64,000 bases of DNA, from the NCBI GenBank assembly GCA_046292465.1, contig JBKBRB010000004.1, forward strand, positions 1-64,000, in the 5' to 3' direction. The position numbers were made by a program, and so were the translations under genes. The first letter of the stretch is position 1. Each line of letters starts with the position of its first letter. Positions 1 to 8,873 of the stretch are shown piece by piece. Below the pieces are notes generated by a model. It searched no databases and was not told the DNA's origin. It saw only the letters and a list, made by a program, of their open reading frames with translations. The stretch comes from JANWWM01 sp046292465. Its GTDB lineage: Bacteria > Bacteroidota > Chlorobiia > Chlorobiales > Thermochlorobacteraceae.

Positions 1-1
1 G

Positions 2-259
2 CAAGGCTCGATGCTCGAAACGCGCGCAGAGTATCGCATGGCACGCATACTTGGTGCGGATGTCGTGGGCATGTCGACCGTTCCCGAAGTGATTGCCGCA
101 GTGCATCAAGGCACAGAAGTCTTGGGCATTTCCATCATCACGGACGAATGTTTTCCTGAAAGTTTGAAGCCTGTGGACATCAAAGAAATTCTCGCGGTCG
201 CTGCCGAAGCCGAGCCGAAAATGACGGCGATTTTCAAGCGCGTGATTGAACAACTTTGA
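2..259 (+). CDS. Purine nucleoside phosphorylase, C-terminal part (truncated by window edge)
   Basis: The open frame enters from the left edge and ends in TGA. The visible 85 residues match the C-terminal third of trimeric (human-type) purine nucleoside phosphorylases: an ETRAEYR element, then LGADVVGMSTVPEV, the conserved strand-loop that places the purine-binding residues, then the ISIITDECFPE segment. The enzyme splits purine nucleosides with phosphate in the cytoplasm (purine salvage). The start lies outside the window. It sits 16 nt before the preferred obg start, so the two are probably cotranscribed. Confidence 0.88.
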   Translation, partial: QGSMLETRAEYRMARILGADVVGMSTVPEVIAAVHQGTEVLGISIITDECFPESLKPVDIKEILAVAAEAEPKMTAIFKRVIEQL

Positions 260-275
260 AACTAATCCAACACTC

Positions 276-1250
276 GTGTTCATAGACAGTGCAAAAATTC
301 ACGTCAAAGCAGGCGACGGCGGCAATGGCGTGGTTTCATTTCGTAGAGAGAAATACGTGCCGAAAGGCGGTCCCGACGGAGGCGACGGCGGCAATGGCGG
401 AAGTGTTTATATCGTCGCCGATAGCAACTTAGCAACCTTGCTCGATTTTCGCTACGCACACCACTACAAAGCCGAGCGCGGCGCACACGGACAAGGCTCG
501 CGCAAGTCAGGCTTATCAGGCAACGACATCATCATCAAAGTGCCTTGTGGCACACTTATCAAAGATGCACAAACAGGCGAAATCATTGCCGACTTAACCG
601 AACACGGCGCAAAAGCCCTCGTCGCCAAAGGCGGCAAAGGCGGACGAGGAAATCAACACTTCGCCACGCCTACCAACCGCGCCCCGCGCTATGCCGAACC
701 CGGTCAGCCCGGCGAAGAACGCACGCTCGAACTCGAGCTCAAACTCCTCGCTGATGTTGGACTTGTCGGATTTCCTAACGCAGGTAAATCCACCTTGATT
801 TCGGTTTTGAGTGCCGCCAAACCCAAAATCGCGGACTATCCTTTCACCACGCTCGAACCCAATCTCGGCATTGTGCGCTATCAAGAATACAAATCTTTCG
901 TTATGGCAGACATTCCCGGCATCATCGAGGGGGCATCTGAAGGCAAAGGCTTAGGCTTGAAATTTCTCAAACACATCGAGCGCACAAAGGTTTTAGCGAT
1001 TCTGCTCCCTGCAAACAGCACCGACCTTAAAGGCGAATACAAAATTCTTACAACTGAACTCAAAAAATTTAGTCCCATATTAGCCGAAAAGCCGAAAGTT
1101 GTGGTGATTTCAAAAATGGACATTGCGCCTGAAGGTTTTGCATTGCCGAAGTTTCGTGGCGTGAAAGTCGTTCCGATTTCCAGCGTTGCCCAGCAAGGAT
1201 TAGACGCGCTCAAAACGCTGTTGTGGGAAAAAATCCATGAAGCCACATGA
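276..1250 (+). CDS. obg: GTPase Obg/CgtA
   Basis: Ribosome-associated GTPase of the Obg family (50S assembly, stress response). The N-terminal glycine-rich Obg fold has the typical KYVPKGGPDGGDGG run. The G domain shows G1 GFPNAGKS (about residues 165-172), switch II DIPGIIEGA (about 212) and a C-terminal SSVA G5-like element. The usual NKxD G4 motif reads SKMD (279-282), a variant I recall from related phyla. There is no C-terminal OCT extension, giving 324 residues. A TTG at 246 opens the frame further upstream and overlaps the previous gene, but Obg proteins normally begin M-F-I-D, so the GTG at 276 is preferred. The gene overlaps the HPr gene by ATGA. Confidence 0.93.
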   Translation: MFIDSAKIHVKAGDGGNGVVSFRREKYVPKGGPDGGDGGNGGSVYIVADSNLATLLDFRYAHHYKAERGAHGQGSRKSGLSGNDIIIKVPCGTLIKDAQTGEIIADLTEHGAKALVAKGGKGGRGNQHFATPTNRAPRYAEPGQPGEERTLELELKLLADVGLVGFPNAGKSTLISVLSAAKPKIADYPFTTLEPNLGIVRYQEYKSFVMADIPGIIEGASEGKGLGLKFLKHIERTKVLAILLPANSTDLKGEYKILTTELKKFSPILAEKPKVVVISKMDIAPEGFALPKFRGVKVVPISSVAQQGLDALKTLLWEKIHEAT

Positions 1251-1513
1251 TTACTCGCGAAGTAACCATCGTCAATAAAGCGGGCTTGCATACGCGCCCT
1301 GCCGCCGCGCTCGTCAAACTTGCCGCAAAATTCAAATCCGACTTCTTCATTGAGAAAGACGGCATTGAAGTCAACGCAAAGTCTATCATCAGCGTGATGA
1401 TGCTTGCCGCACCGAAAGGCACAAAACTCAAACTCCGCTTCAACGGCGTTGACGAAGAAGACGCCGCGCGCGAGATTACCAAACTCTTTGAAGACGGATT
1501 CGGCGAAGTCTGA
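1247..1513 (+). CDS. ptsH: HPr-family phosphocarrier protein
   Basis: An 88-residue HPr. It has the active-site GLHTRPAA motif with His15 (phosphorylated by enzyme I) and the regulatory serine region AKSIISVM with Ser46 (target of HPr kinase in many bacteria). The start codon overlaps the obg stop (ATGA), implying translational coupling. No enzyme I, HPr kinase or sugar permease lies in the window. In organisms without a full sugar PTS such HPr proteins usually serve regulation; that role is inferred here. Confidence 0.92.
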   Translation: MITREVTIVNKAGLHTRPAAALVKLAAKFKSDFFIEKDGIEVNAKSIISVMMLAAPKGTKLKLRFNGVDEEDAAREITKLFEDGFGEV

Positions 1514-1572
1514 CTTGAAGGTAAGTTTGACTTGAAGATGTATTTTCGCAATTGAAATTCAATTCGCAGTTC

Positions 1573-2997
1573 ATGATGAGTAAAACCAAAAAACACGCTC
1601 CCAAACGCAAAGCCAACCAAAAACTTTGGGGCGGTAGGTTCAAAGAAGAATTAAACGCACTCGCCTTTGACTTCTCCAAGTCCATTAACCTCGATAAGCG
1701 ACTCTATCACGAAGATATTGCCGGCAGTTTAGCGCATGTGGAAATGTTGGCGCAACAAGGCATCATTGCGCCGTCGGAAGCCAATCAAATTGGGCGCGGC
1801 TTGCGCGAAATTGAAAAAGAAATTGACGAAGGCATTTTCAACTTCGAGAACGGTCAGGAAGATATTCACATGGCGATTGAACAGCGGCTTCATGAAAAAA
1901 TCGGAAGCGTTGCGGGCAAATTGCATACGGCACGCAGTCGCAACGACCAAGTCGCTACCGACGAGCGGCTCTGGCTTCGCTCCGCTATTCACACTCTTTC
2001 AGAACAGTTGCGCCAACTTCAATGCAGTCTGCTCGAGCAAAGCCAAACGCATTTTGGGGTTATCATGCCCGGCTACACGCATTTGCAACGCGCACAGCCG
2101 ATTTTGCTTTCGCATCATCTTCTTGCCTACATTGAGATGTTTGAACGCGATAAGTTGCGCTTTCAAGACGCGCTTTCGCGAATGAACTTCTCGCCACTCG
2201 GTGCGGCGGCACTTGGCGGAACGCCCATTCCGATTGACCGCCGTAAAACCGCAAAAACATTAGGCTTTTCCGACATTCTCACCAACAGCATTGATGCCGT
2301 CAGCGACCGCGACTACCTCATCGAGTTTATTTCCGCTTGTGCCATTACGTCCATGCATCTTTCGCGCCTTGCCGAAGAGTGGGTGCTTTGGTCGTCGCAA
2401 GAGTTTCGTTTCATTACGATTGGCGACGCTTTCACAACAGGCAGTAGCATTATGCCTCAAAAGAAAAATCCTGACATGGCGGAACTCGTGCGCGGAAAAA
2501 CGGGCAAAGTCTATGGGGCTTTGATGAACATTCTCACGACGATGAAAGGCTTGCCGCTTGCCTACAATCGCGATATGCAAGAAGATAAATCGCCCATGTT
2601 TGATGCCTTTGATACCACCAAGCAAAGTTTAGAGATTTTTGCGGCGATGGTGCGCGCCACTGAATTTCACACTGCCGAGATGCGCAACGCTGTTTTCCGT
2701 GATTACTCGACAGCAACTGAACTTGCCGATTACCTCGTCCGCAAAGGCGTTCCGTTTCGCGAAGCGCACGAGATTGTTGGTAAAATTGTTGCTTATTGCG
2801 CCGACCATCATCTTCTCTTGCCCGATTTGCATCTGAAAGTTCTGCACAATTTTTCGCCCGTCTTTGACGACGATGTGTTTGAGTTTCTCAATCCTGAAAA
2901 GTCGCCAATGCGTAAGAAATCGGCAGGTAGCACTTCGCCGAAAGAGGTCAAAAAACAACTTGCCAAGTGGCAAAGTCTGTTGGACAAAACCAAGTGA
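1573..2997 (+). CDS. argH: Argininosuccinate lyase
   Basis: Cleaves argininosuccinate to arginine and fumarate in the cytoplasm. It is a fumarase/aspartase superfamily member with the signature GSSIMPQKKN (about 290-299 from this start), which holds the catalytic serine loop. Upstream it has the HTARSRNDQV element and the conserved PGYTHLQRAQP with the catalytic histidine. It begins with LWGGRF, the usual ArgH N-terminus after a short basic leader. A TTG at 1552 is possible, but paired ATGs at 1573 and 1576 are better starts. The length (474 aa) is normal. It is followed by argD in the same direction, an arginine-pathway pair. Confidence 0.95.
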   Translation: MMSKTKKHAPKRKANQKLWGGRFKEELNALAFDFSKSINLDKRLYHEDIAGSLAHVEMLAQQGIIAPSEANQIGRGLREIEKEIDEGIFNFENGQEDIHMAIEQRLHEKIGSVAGKLHTARSRNDQVATDERLWLRSAIHTLSEQLRQLQCSLLEQSQTHFGVIMPGYTHLQRAQPILLSHHLLAYIEMFERDKLRFQDALSRMNFSPLGAAALGGTPIPIDRRKTAKTLGFSDILTNSIDAVSDRDYLIEFISACAITSMHLSRLAEEWVLWSSQEFRFITIGDAFTTGSSIMPQKKNPDMAELVRGKTGKVYGALMNILTTMKGLPLAYNRDMQEDKSPMFDAFDTTKQSLEIFAAMVRATEFHTAEMRNAVFRDYSTATELADYLVRKGVPFREAHEIVGKIVAYCADHHLLLPDLHLKVLHNFSPVFDDDVFEFLNPEKSPMRKKSAGSTSPKEVKKQLAKWQSLLDKTK

Positions 2998-3078
2998 GTT
3001 TGTGGCTTTGAATTTTCTCACAAAAATTTCATTCTTGCATTTTCATCTTTCCAACTTAATTCGCAAAATCTTTGCATC

Positions 3079-4293
3079 ATGAACGACACGCTTCTTGCAC
3101 CGCCGCTCACACTTGAAAAGGAATCCGAACTTTTCTTTCACACCTATTCGCGCCTTCCGATTGAAGTTTCTCACGGCGAAGGCAATTACCTTTTCGCCAA
3201 AGATGGTCGCAAATTTCTCGACTTGATTGCAGGCATTGGCGTCAATGCGCTTGGCTACGGCAACTTGCGCATTTTGAACGCCATCACCGAACAAGCCAAA
3301 AAGGTCATTCATACCTCGAACCTCTTCATGCTCGAGCCGCAGTTCAAACTTGCCGAGAAACTGCTCGCGCTCACAGGATTTTCAAAGGTCTTTTTTTGCA
3401 ACAGCGGCGCGGAAGCCATTGAGGGCGCAATGAAACTTGCTCGCAAATGGGCATCGCAGTTTTCATCTGAAAAAAAACAACTGCTTTCACTGACGAATGG
3501 CTTTCACGGCAGAACCTACGGCGCCGTTACCCTGACTGCCAAAGCCAAATATCACGACGGCTTCGAGCCTTTGCTTCCCGAAACAGGCTATATCACCTTT
3601 AACGATGTTGAAGATTTAGAGCGGAAAATCTCGGATAAAACCGCCGCCGTATTTGTTGAATATGTGCAAGGTGAGGGCGGCATTTGCGGACTTTCAGAGG
3701 CGTTTCTCACTCGATTAAACGACCTTCGTGCGAAGCATAATTTTCTCATCGTTGCCGATGAAGTGCAGGCGGGCATTGGCAGAACGGGCAAATTTTTCAG
3801 TTACGAACATTTCGCGGTTTTGCCTGATGTGATATGCGCCGCAAAGCCGATTGGCGGCGGCTTGCCACTTGGCGCGATTATCGGAAATGCACGCGTTGCA
3901 GAGACTTTCACCAAAGGCATTCACGGCACGACTTTCGGCGGCAATCCTGTTGCGTGCGCCGCAGGACTTGCGCTCATCGAAGAACTCGAAGAAAAAAATC
4001 TGCTTCAACACGCAAGCGAACTGGGCGCACAGTTCAAAGCCGAACTGCTCACACTTTCGCGCAAGCATATTCAAATTCGCGCGGTGCGTCAATACGGCTT
4101 GATGATTGGCATTTCCACTTCGCGCGATGCAAGTTATTACGTTTCAAAAATGCTCGAGAAAGGCATTATCATTAACGCGACGAATACAAACGTGATTCGT
4201 CTTTTGCCACCGCTCACGCTCACAGCGTCGGAGATGCATGATTGTGTCAAAGCCCTTGATGAAGTGTTCCGTGCCGAGTGGTTTGAGGTTTGA
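3079..4293 (+). CDS. argD: Acetylornithine/ornithine aminotransferase (class III PLP)
   Basis: PLP-dependent class III aminotransferase of 404 aa. The Schiff-base lysine is Lys256 in AAKPIGGGLP, the cofactor aspartate is in VADEVQ (Asp227), and the phosphate-contacting NSGAEA is at 108-113. The neighbouring argH favours N-acetylornithine aminotransferase in arginine synthesis. The family also includes ornithine and succinylornithine aminotransferases, so the exact substrate is inferred. It starts at ATG 3079 and ends 12 nt from the convergent coaD. Confidence 0.88.
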   Translation: MNDTLLAPPLTLEKESELFFHTYSRLPIEVSHGEGNYLFAKDGRKFLDLIAGIGVNALGYGNLRILNAITEQAKKVIHTSNLFMLEPQFKLAEKLLALTGFSKVFFCNSGAEAIEGAMKLARKWASQFSSEKKQLLSLTNGFHGRTYGAVTLTAKAKYHDGFEPLLPETGYITFNDVEDLERKISDKTAAVFVEYVQGEGGICGLSEAFLTRLNDLRAKHNFLIVADEVQAGIGRTGKFFSYEHFAVLPDVICAAKPIGGGLPLGAIIGNARVAETFTKGIHGTTFGGNPVACAAGLALIEELEEKNLLQHASELGAQFKAELLTLSRKHIQIRAVRQYGLMIGISTSRDASYYVSKMLEKGIIINATNTNVIRLLPPLTLTASEMHDCVKALDEVFRAEWFEV

Positions 4294-4305
4294 GCGCGAA
4301 GTGTT

Positions 4306-4788
4306 CTACACGCCGATGCGCGCCTTCAATCGCTTTAAGACGGGTTTAGGCACAAAGTCGGAAATGTCGCCCCCCAATGCGCCAACCTCGCGAATGATGG
4401 ACGATGTGAGGTAAGTATATTTTTCATTCGGCATGAGAAAGACCGTTGTGATTTCAGGACACAGATGCCGATTCATCAACGCGATTTGAAACTCGTATTC
4501 AAAGTCCGCAACCTGACGCAACCCACGAATAATAGCGACCGCTTGTTTTTGGCGCGCATAGTCGATGAGCAACCCCGCGTGTAGCGTATCGACCTTAACC
4601 GATGGATATTCCGCTACACATTCTTTAATCATTTCGGCGCGCTCTTCGGCAGAAAACATGGGTTTCTTTTGCGAATTGACCGCAACAGCGATGATGATTT
4701 CATCAAAGAGGTTGCTTGCGCGTTCTAAAATGTCGATGTGTCCGTTGGTGAAGGGGTCGAATGTTCCGGGATAAATGGCTCGCTTCAT
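4306..4788 (-). CDS. coaD: Phosphopantetheine adenylyltransferase
   Basis: Fourth step of coenzyme A synthesis, forming dephospho-CoA from 4'-phosphopantetheine and ATP. The 160-residue protein is of standard size. It carries the nucleotidyltransferase motif PGTFDPFTNGH near the N-terminus and the TSSIIRE version of the C-terminal ISSTxxR motif. The conserved IIRGLR segment lies in between. It is convergent with argD and follows the TPR-protein gene with a short gap on the same strand. Confidence 0.96.
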   Translation of the reverse strand: MKRAIYPGTFDPFTNGHIDILERASNLFDEIIIAVAVNSQKKPMFSAEERAEMIKECVAEYPSVKVDTLHAGLLIDYARQKQAVAIIRGLRQVADFEYEFQIALMNRHLCPEITTVFLMPNEKYTYLTSSIIREVGALGGDISDFVPKPVLKRLKARIGV

Positions 4789-4807
4789 TGTTGTTTGGAA
4801 TTTAGCA

Positions 4808-6115
4808 CTAATTTTTTTTCACCATCGGTCGGCGTGCTTCTTCACAGAGCCGTTCGTAATCGTCTTCACCGATGCCCTGCTTAATGTTTTCCAAGTATTG
4901 TGCAACGATATGGTCATAATCGGAGTGGATTGACTCGAAGATGGCTTTTGCGGTGATGAAAAACTTGACGGCTTCTTTGGGCACATCGCGCTCATAATAG
5001 ATGCGCCCCGTGTAGAATAGCGCGATTGCCATGTTACGCGATTGATGTTTTTTGCGATAGAGTTCAAAGGCTTCACGATATTTTTCGACGGCTCTTGAAT
5101 GCAAGCCTATTTCCTCGTGAATTATTCCCAGATGCAACAGGTTGCTTGCAATTCCACTTGCGTTATCAATCTGCTTATAGTGCTCAATGCTTTGATTGAA
5201 AAAATCAATTGCTTTATCGAATTCTCCCAAATCTTGATAGAGTGTTCCAAGTTGATGCATAGTTTGTGCGATGCCTTCAGTGTCGGCAAGCTTACGGCGC
5301 ATCGCAAGGCTTTCACGATAATGATTGAGGGCTTTGTCATAGACGCCCCAAATGTGATAAATGCGTCCTATACTGTGTAGCACGGTTGCGCGACTTGGGG
5401 CATTGGACACTTGTTCGAGATGTGTCAGAACTTCGGTATAGGCTTCAAATGCTTTCTCATACTGCTTGTCATCGAAGTAGCTGTGCGCGAGCACGAGTAA
5501 GATTGGGGCGTGTTCGGGCAAGATGCGTCCAGCAAGTTCGCGGATTTCTGCAAGTTGCTCTTCCAAACGCGCAATACGCTTCTTGCGTGCGTCAAGCGTT
5601 TCTTGAAATTCTGGTAGCATACCCTCGACTTCAATCTCAAAGAGATGTTGCTCCAACCGAAAATCAAACACATTTGCCGATACCAGTTTCCAAAATGTAG
5701 GCACTTTGCCGTAAGCCACGTCGACGATGAACGTCGGAAACCAAAACACAACGGGCAAGGGCAAGCGCACAACATCTTTGGCAAACTGGTCTAAGAGCAC
5801 AATAATGTGGTCGACGCTCGGCGACTCCTGCCCAACCGTATCGAACCCATTGACACAAATGACATCAACTTTTTCTTTCGCACGTTGAATTTCTCGCTCC
5901 AACTGCGGCATAATCGCTAAGCGCGGGCTGAGATATAACTCTCTCACTTTTACTCCTTGCTCTTCTGCCAATTGAGCCAACTGTGCAATGAGTTTAAGGC
6001 GCGTAACAGGCGAATTGATTCTCACTAATCGCACCTCGTAGCGATGCGAAACTAAATCGGCGCGAACGCTTTCTAACAGTTCCTTCGTTTTTTCTTTGAA
6101 CCGTATGTGAAGCAC
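4808..6115 (-). CDS. TPR-repeat protein with a degenerate NTPase-like N-terminal domain
   Basis: 435 aa. Residues of about 1-185 form a mixed alpha/beta domain that resembles the N-terminal NTPase-like domain placed before TPRs in STAND-type signalling proteins, including a WFPTFIVDVAYG...FWKL...VFDF stretch. No Walker A (GxxxxGKS/T) is visible, so ATP binding is doubtful. A short coiled coil (about 188-212) is followed by five or six tetratricopeptide repeats of the AxxLHxIGRIYxxxGxYDKAL type. It is probably a protein-interaction scaffold. The partner and process are unknown. Confidence 0.7.
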   Translation of the reverse strand: MLHIRFKEKTKELLESVRADLVSHRYEVRLVRINSPVTRLKLIAQLAQLAEEQGVKVRELYLSPRLAIMPQLEREIQRAKEKVDVICVNGFDTVGQESPSVDHIIVLLDQFAKDVVRLPLPVVFWFPTFIVDVAYGKVPTFWKLVSANVFDFRLEQHLFEIEVEGMLPEFQETLDARKKRIARLEEQLAEIRELAGRILPEHAPILLVLAHSYFDDKQYEKAFEAYTEVLTHLEQVSNAPSRATVLHSIGRIYHIWGVYDKALNHYRESLAMRRKLADTEGIAQTMHQLGTLYQDLGEFDKAIDFFNQSIEHYKQIDNASGIASNLLHLGIIHEEIGLHSRAVEKYREAFELYRKKHQSRNMAIALFYTGRIYYERDVPKEAVKFFITAKAIFESIHSDYDHIVAQYLENIKQGIGEDDYERLCEEARRPMVKKN

Positions 6116-6209
6116 GTGGGATTTAAATTTTGAATTGAAATTTTTGAAACAACGCTCTGACGCCTCTCAAAAAATCTAGCCGCGAACTCTCAGTCAACGG
6201 AATTTGAGT

Positions 6210-7232
6210 CTAAATAGAAAGGGTTTTTGGTTCAAGTTTGCCGACCAACTTTTCAGCAATTTGCACGGCGTTTGTCGCCGCACCTTTGCGCAAGTTATCC
6301 GACACAATCCACATATTCAAGGCATTTTCTCGCGAAAGGTCTCGCCGAATCCGTCCGACGAACACGTCGTCTTTGCCGTAGGCTTCAATCGGCAACGGAT
6401 ACTTGCGTTCCGCAGGATTATCCACCACCGTTACCCCTTCGGCTTGTTCCAGCAATCGGAACACATCGGCAAGTTCAAACGGCTTTTCAAATTCGATATT
6501 GACCGCCTCGCTGTGTCCGCCATAAACTGGCACGCGCACGGTTGTCGGCGAAACCTGAATCGATTCATCGCCCATAATTTTCTTCGTCTCGTTTATCATC
6601 TTCATTTCTTCTTTCGTGTAGCCGTTCTCGGTGAACTCGTCAACTTGCGGCACCACATTGAAGGCAATCGGGTGAAAGTGCGTGTAAGTTTCAAATTTCT
6701 TTCCTGCAATTTCCTCTTCCAACGCCTCTAATCCTTTTTTGCCCTTACCTGTTACAGATTGATAGGTTGAAACGACAACGCGCTTAATGCGATAGGCATC
6801 GTGAAGTGGCTTCAAGACCACGACCATTTGAATCGTCGAGCAGTTTGGATTAGCAATAATCGGCGCAATGCTTCCTTCCGATGTAAAAATTTTTTCGGGA
6901 TTGACCTCAGGCACCACAAGCGGAACATTTGGCTCCATTCGGAACGCCGAAGAATTATCAATGACGATTGCGCCTGCATCGGCGGCAACCTTCGCCCACA
7001 CTTTGCTCACGCTCGCTCCCGCCGAAAAGAGCGCGATATCGACCGTCTGAAAAATTTCCTTCGACGGCGTTTGAACCGTATAGGCTTTGTTTTTGAACAC
7101 GATTTGCTCGCCTGCCGATTTTTCAGAGGCAAGCAACACAAGGTCGCTCACCGGAAACTGGCGCGCTTCAAGAACTTGAACCATCGTGCGACCCACCAGC
7201 CCCGTCGCACCCAGAATAGCAACTCGATACAT
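6210..7232 (-). CDS. asd: Aspartate-semialdehyde dehydrogenase
   Basis: Makes aspartate semialdehyde from aspartyl phosphate with NADPH, feeding lysine/diaminopimelate, threonine and methionine synthesis. The N-terminal nucleotide-binding loop is GATGLVG (8-14). The catalytic cysteine is Cys131 in NPNCSTIQ. The length (340 aa) is normal. The start ATG at 7232 is divergent from apt, and the short shared region holds a strong dyad (see 7267-7294). Confidence 0.95.
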   Translation of the reverse strand: MYRVAILGATGLVGRTMVQVLEARQFPVSDLVLLASEKSAGEQIVFKNKAYTVQTPSKEIFQTVDIALFSAGASVSKVWAKVAADAGAIVIDNSSAFRMEPNVPLVVPEVNPEKIFTSEGSIAPIIANPNCSTIQMVVVLKPLHDAYRIKRVVVSTYQSVTGKGKKGLEALEEEIAGKKFETYTHFHPIAFNVVPQVDEFTENGYTKEEMKMINETKKIMGDESIQVSPTTVRVPVYGGHSEAVNIEFEKPFELADVFRLLEQAEGVTVVDNPAERKYPLPIEAYGKDDVFVGRIRRDLSRENALNMWIVSDNLRKGAATNAVQIAEKLVGKLEPKTLSI

Positions 7233-7266
7233 TTGATAAAATTGGTTTTAACGTGTAATTGAAAGT

Positions 7267-7294
7267 GCATTTCCGATTTCAAAATCGCAAATGC
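7267..7294. promoter_or_regulatory. 28-bp dyad between divergent asd and apt
   Basis: Two 13-nt arms (GCATTTCCGATTT and AAATCGCAAATGC) pair with a single mismatch around a 2-nt centre. It lies 35 nt upstream of asd and about 76 nt upstream of the apt ATG. The symmetry and the place between two divergent genes suggest an operator for a dimeric repressor. No T-run flanks it, so a terminator is less likely. The regulator is unknown. Confidence 0.55.
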
Positions 7295-7370
7295 TTCGAT
7301 ATTTTTTGCTACTTTTGACTTCACACAACTTGAACCTTACACAAAAACTAACATTTTGCACGCGCAAAAT

Positions 7371-7937
7371 ATGCCAACAAAAAAACTTTCCGCTTCCGAA
7401 AAAGAATTTCTTGCCTTCGCCAAACGCTTCGAAAAGCAAGTGCGCAACGTCCCCGACTTCCCAAAGCCCGGCATCTTGTTCAAAGACATTACCACCGTTC
7501 TCAAAAACAAAAAACTTTTCAGCGAAACGGTCGAACAACTTGCCAAACAATATAAAGGCAAAAAGATTGATAAAATCGTCTCCGTCGAATCGCGTGGATT
7601 TATCTTCGGCGCGGCACTTGCCTATCAACTCGGCGCAGGCTTTGTTCCAGTGCGCAAACCGAACAAACTTCCTGCCGAAAAACTGCGCGAAGAATACGCG
7701 CTCGAATACGGCACCGACGCGCTTGAAATCCACCTCGACGCCATCAAAAAAGGCGAAAAGGTCTTGATTCACGACGATGTCTTGGCAACAGGCGGCACGG
7801 CACAAGCCACCGCTAAACTCGTTGAACGCCTCGGCGGAAAACTCATTGGCGCGTGCTTTCTTATCGAACTTTCGTTTCTCAACGGGCGCGAAAAATTGCC
7901 AAATCTCGACATTCTTTCGCTCATCAAAGTTTCTTAA
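7371..7937 (+). CDS. apt: Adenine phosphoribosyltransferase
   Basis: Converts adenine and PRPP to AMP (purine salvage). It shows the PRPP-binding motif VLIHDDVLATGGTA (131-144), the ESRGFIFG loop and the N-terminal VPDFPKPGILFKDIT element typical of Apt. The 188-residue length from the ATG at 7371 is slightly long because of a lysine/glutamate-rich N-terminus. A TTG at 7356 would add five residues and is less likely. It is followed after 19 nt by folD. Confidence 0.95.
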   Translation: MPTKKLSASEKEFLAFAKRFEKQVRNVPDFPKPGILFKDITTVLKNKKLFSETVEQLAKQYKGKKIDKIVSVESRGFIFGAALAYQLGAGFVPVRKPNKLPAEKLREEYALEYGTDALEIHLDAIKKGEKVLIHDDVLATGGTAQATAKLVERLGGKLIGACFLIELSFLNGREKLPNLDILSLIKVS

Positions 7938-7956
7938 CTCGCTTCTCAAAAACCAC

Positions 7957-8847
7957 ATGCTTCTCATCGACGGCAAAGCCATTTCCGAACAAATCAAATC
8001 CGAACTCAAAGCCAAAGTTGAAACTTACAAACAGCGCACGGGCAAAGTCGCAGGCTTATCGGTTATCATCGTTGGCGAAAATCCTGCCTCGCAAGTTTAT
8101 GTGCGCAACAAAGCCAAATCGTGCGTCGAAATTGGCATGCGCTCCGAAGTGATTGAACTGCCCGCAACCATTTCACAAGCCGACCTTCTCAAACGCATTG
8201 ATGAACTCAACCACAATCCTGACGTGCATGGCATTTTAGTTCAACAGCCGCTCCCGAAACATATTGACGACTTTGCGGTTACGCTCGCCATTAAACCTGA
8301 AAAAGATGTCGACGGCTTTCACCCTGAAAATGTCGGCAAACTCTGCATCGGTCGTTTAGATGACTGTTTCATTTCTTGCACCCCGTTTGGCGTGATTGAA
8401 CTTTTCAAACGCTATCAAATTCAAACCGAAGGCAAGCATTGCGTTATTGTTGGACGAAGCAACATCGTCGGCAAACCTATGGCAATGCTCATGATGCAAA
8501 AGTTGAAATCAATGAACGCCACTGTAACCGTCTGCCATTCTGCTACGCCGAACATTTCAGATTTCACGCGCCAAGCCGATATTTTAATTGCGGCAATTGG
8601 CAAAGCGAATTTCATCACGGCAGAGATGGTCAAATCGGGCGCGGTTGTGATTGATGTAGGAATTAATCAAATTGATGACGCCACGAAGAAATCAGGCAAG
8701 CGACTTGTCGGCGATGTTGATTTTGACGGCGTTTCAAAACTGGCTTCAGCCATAACGCCTGTGCCTGGTGGCGTTGGACCAATGACGATTGCTATGCTAC
8801 TTAGCAACACGCTTACATCGTTTGAGCGACACTATCACTTGTCTTAA
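7957..8847 (+). CDS. folD: Bifunctional methylenetetrahydrofolate dehydrogenase/cyclohydrolase
   Basis: Interconverts 5,10-methylene- and 10-formyl-tetrahydrofolate with NADP. Characteristic pieces are VYVRNKAKSC (the active-site lysine region), PLPKHID, PEKDVDGFHP, the NADP-binding VGRSNIVGKPM and the C-terminal TPVPGGVGPMT. The frame stays open upstream into apt, but family members start MxxIDGK, so ATG 7957 is chosen (296 aa, normal). The apt-folD spacing suggests an operon. Confidence 0.95.
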   Translation: MLLIDGKAISEQIKSELKAKVETYKQRTGKVAGLSVIIVGENPASQVYVRNKAKSCVEIGMRSEVIELPATISQADLLKRIDELNHNPDVHGILVQQPLPKHIDDFAVTLAIKPEKDVDGFHPENVGKLCIGRLDDCFISCTPFGVIELFKRYQIQTEGKHCVIVGRSNIVGKPMAMLMMQKLKSMNATVTVCHSATPNISDFTRQADILIAAIGKANFITAEMVKSGAVVIDVGINQIDDATKKSGKRLVGDVDFDGVSKLASAITPVPGGVGPMTIAMLLSNTLTSFERHYHLS

Positions 8848-8873
8848 TCTCAACCTTTCAGAATTTTTCGCAC

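Noticed and set aside
881..1291. 136-aa minus-strand frame
   Set aside because: Antisense to obg. It arises from the codon use of the real gene and has no motif or ribosome-binding site.
6204..6731. 175-aa plus-strand frame
   Set aside because: Antisense to asd. It is rich in Arg, Phe and His as expected from a shadow frame.
7248..8015. 255-aa minus-strand open frame
   Set aside because: It is antisense to apt and the start of folD, both with full family motifs. Its Phe/Lys-rich protein has no recognisable domain.
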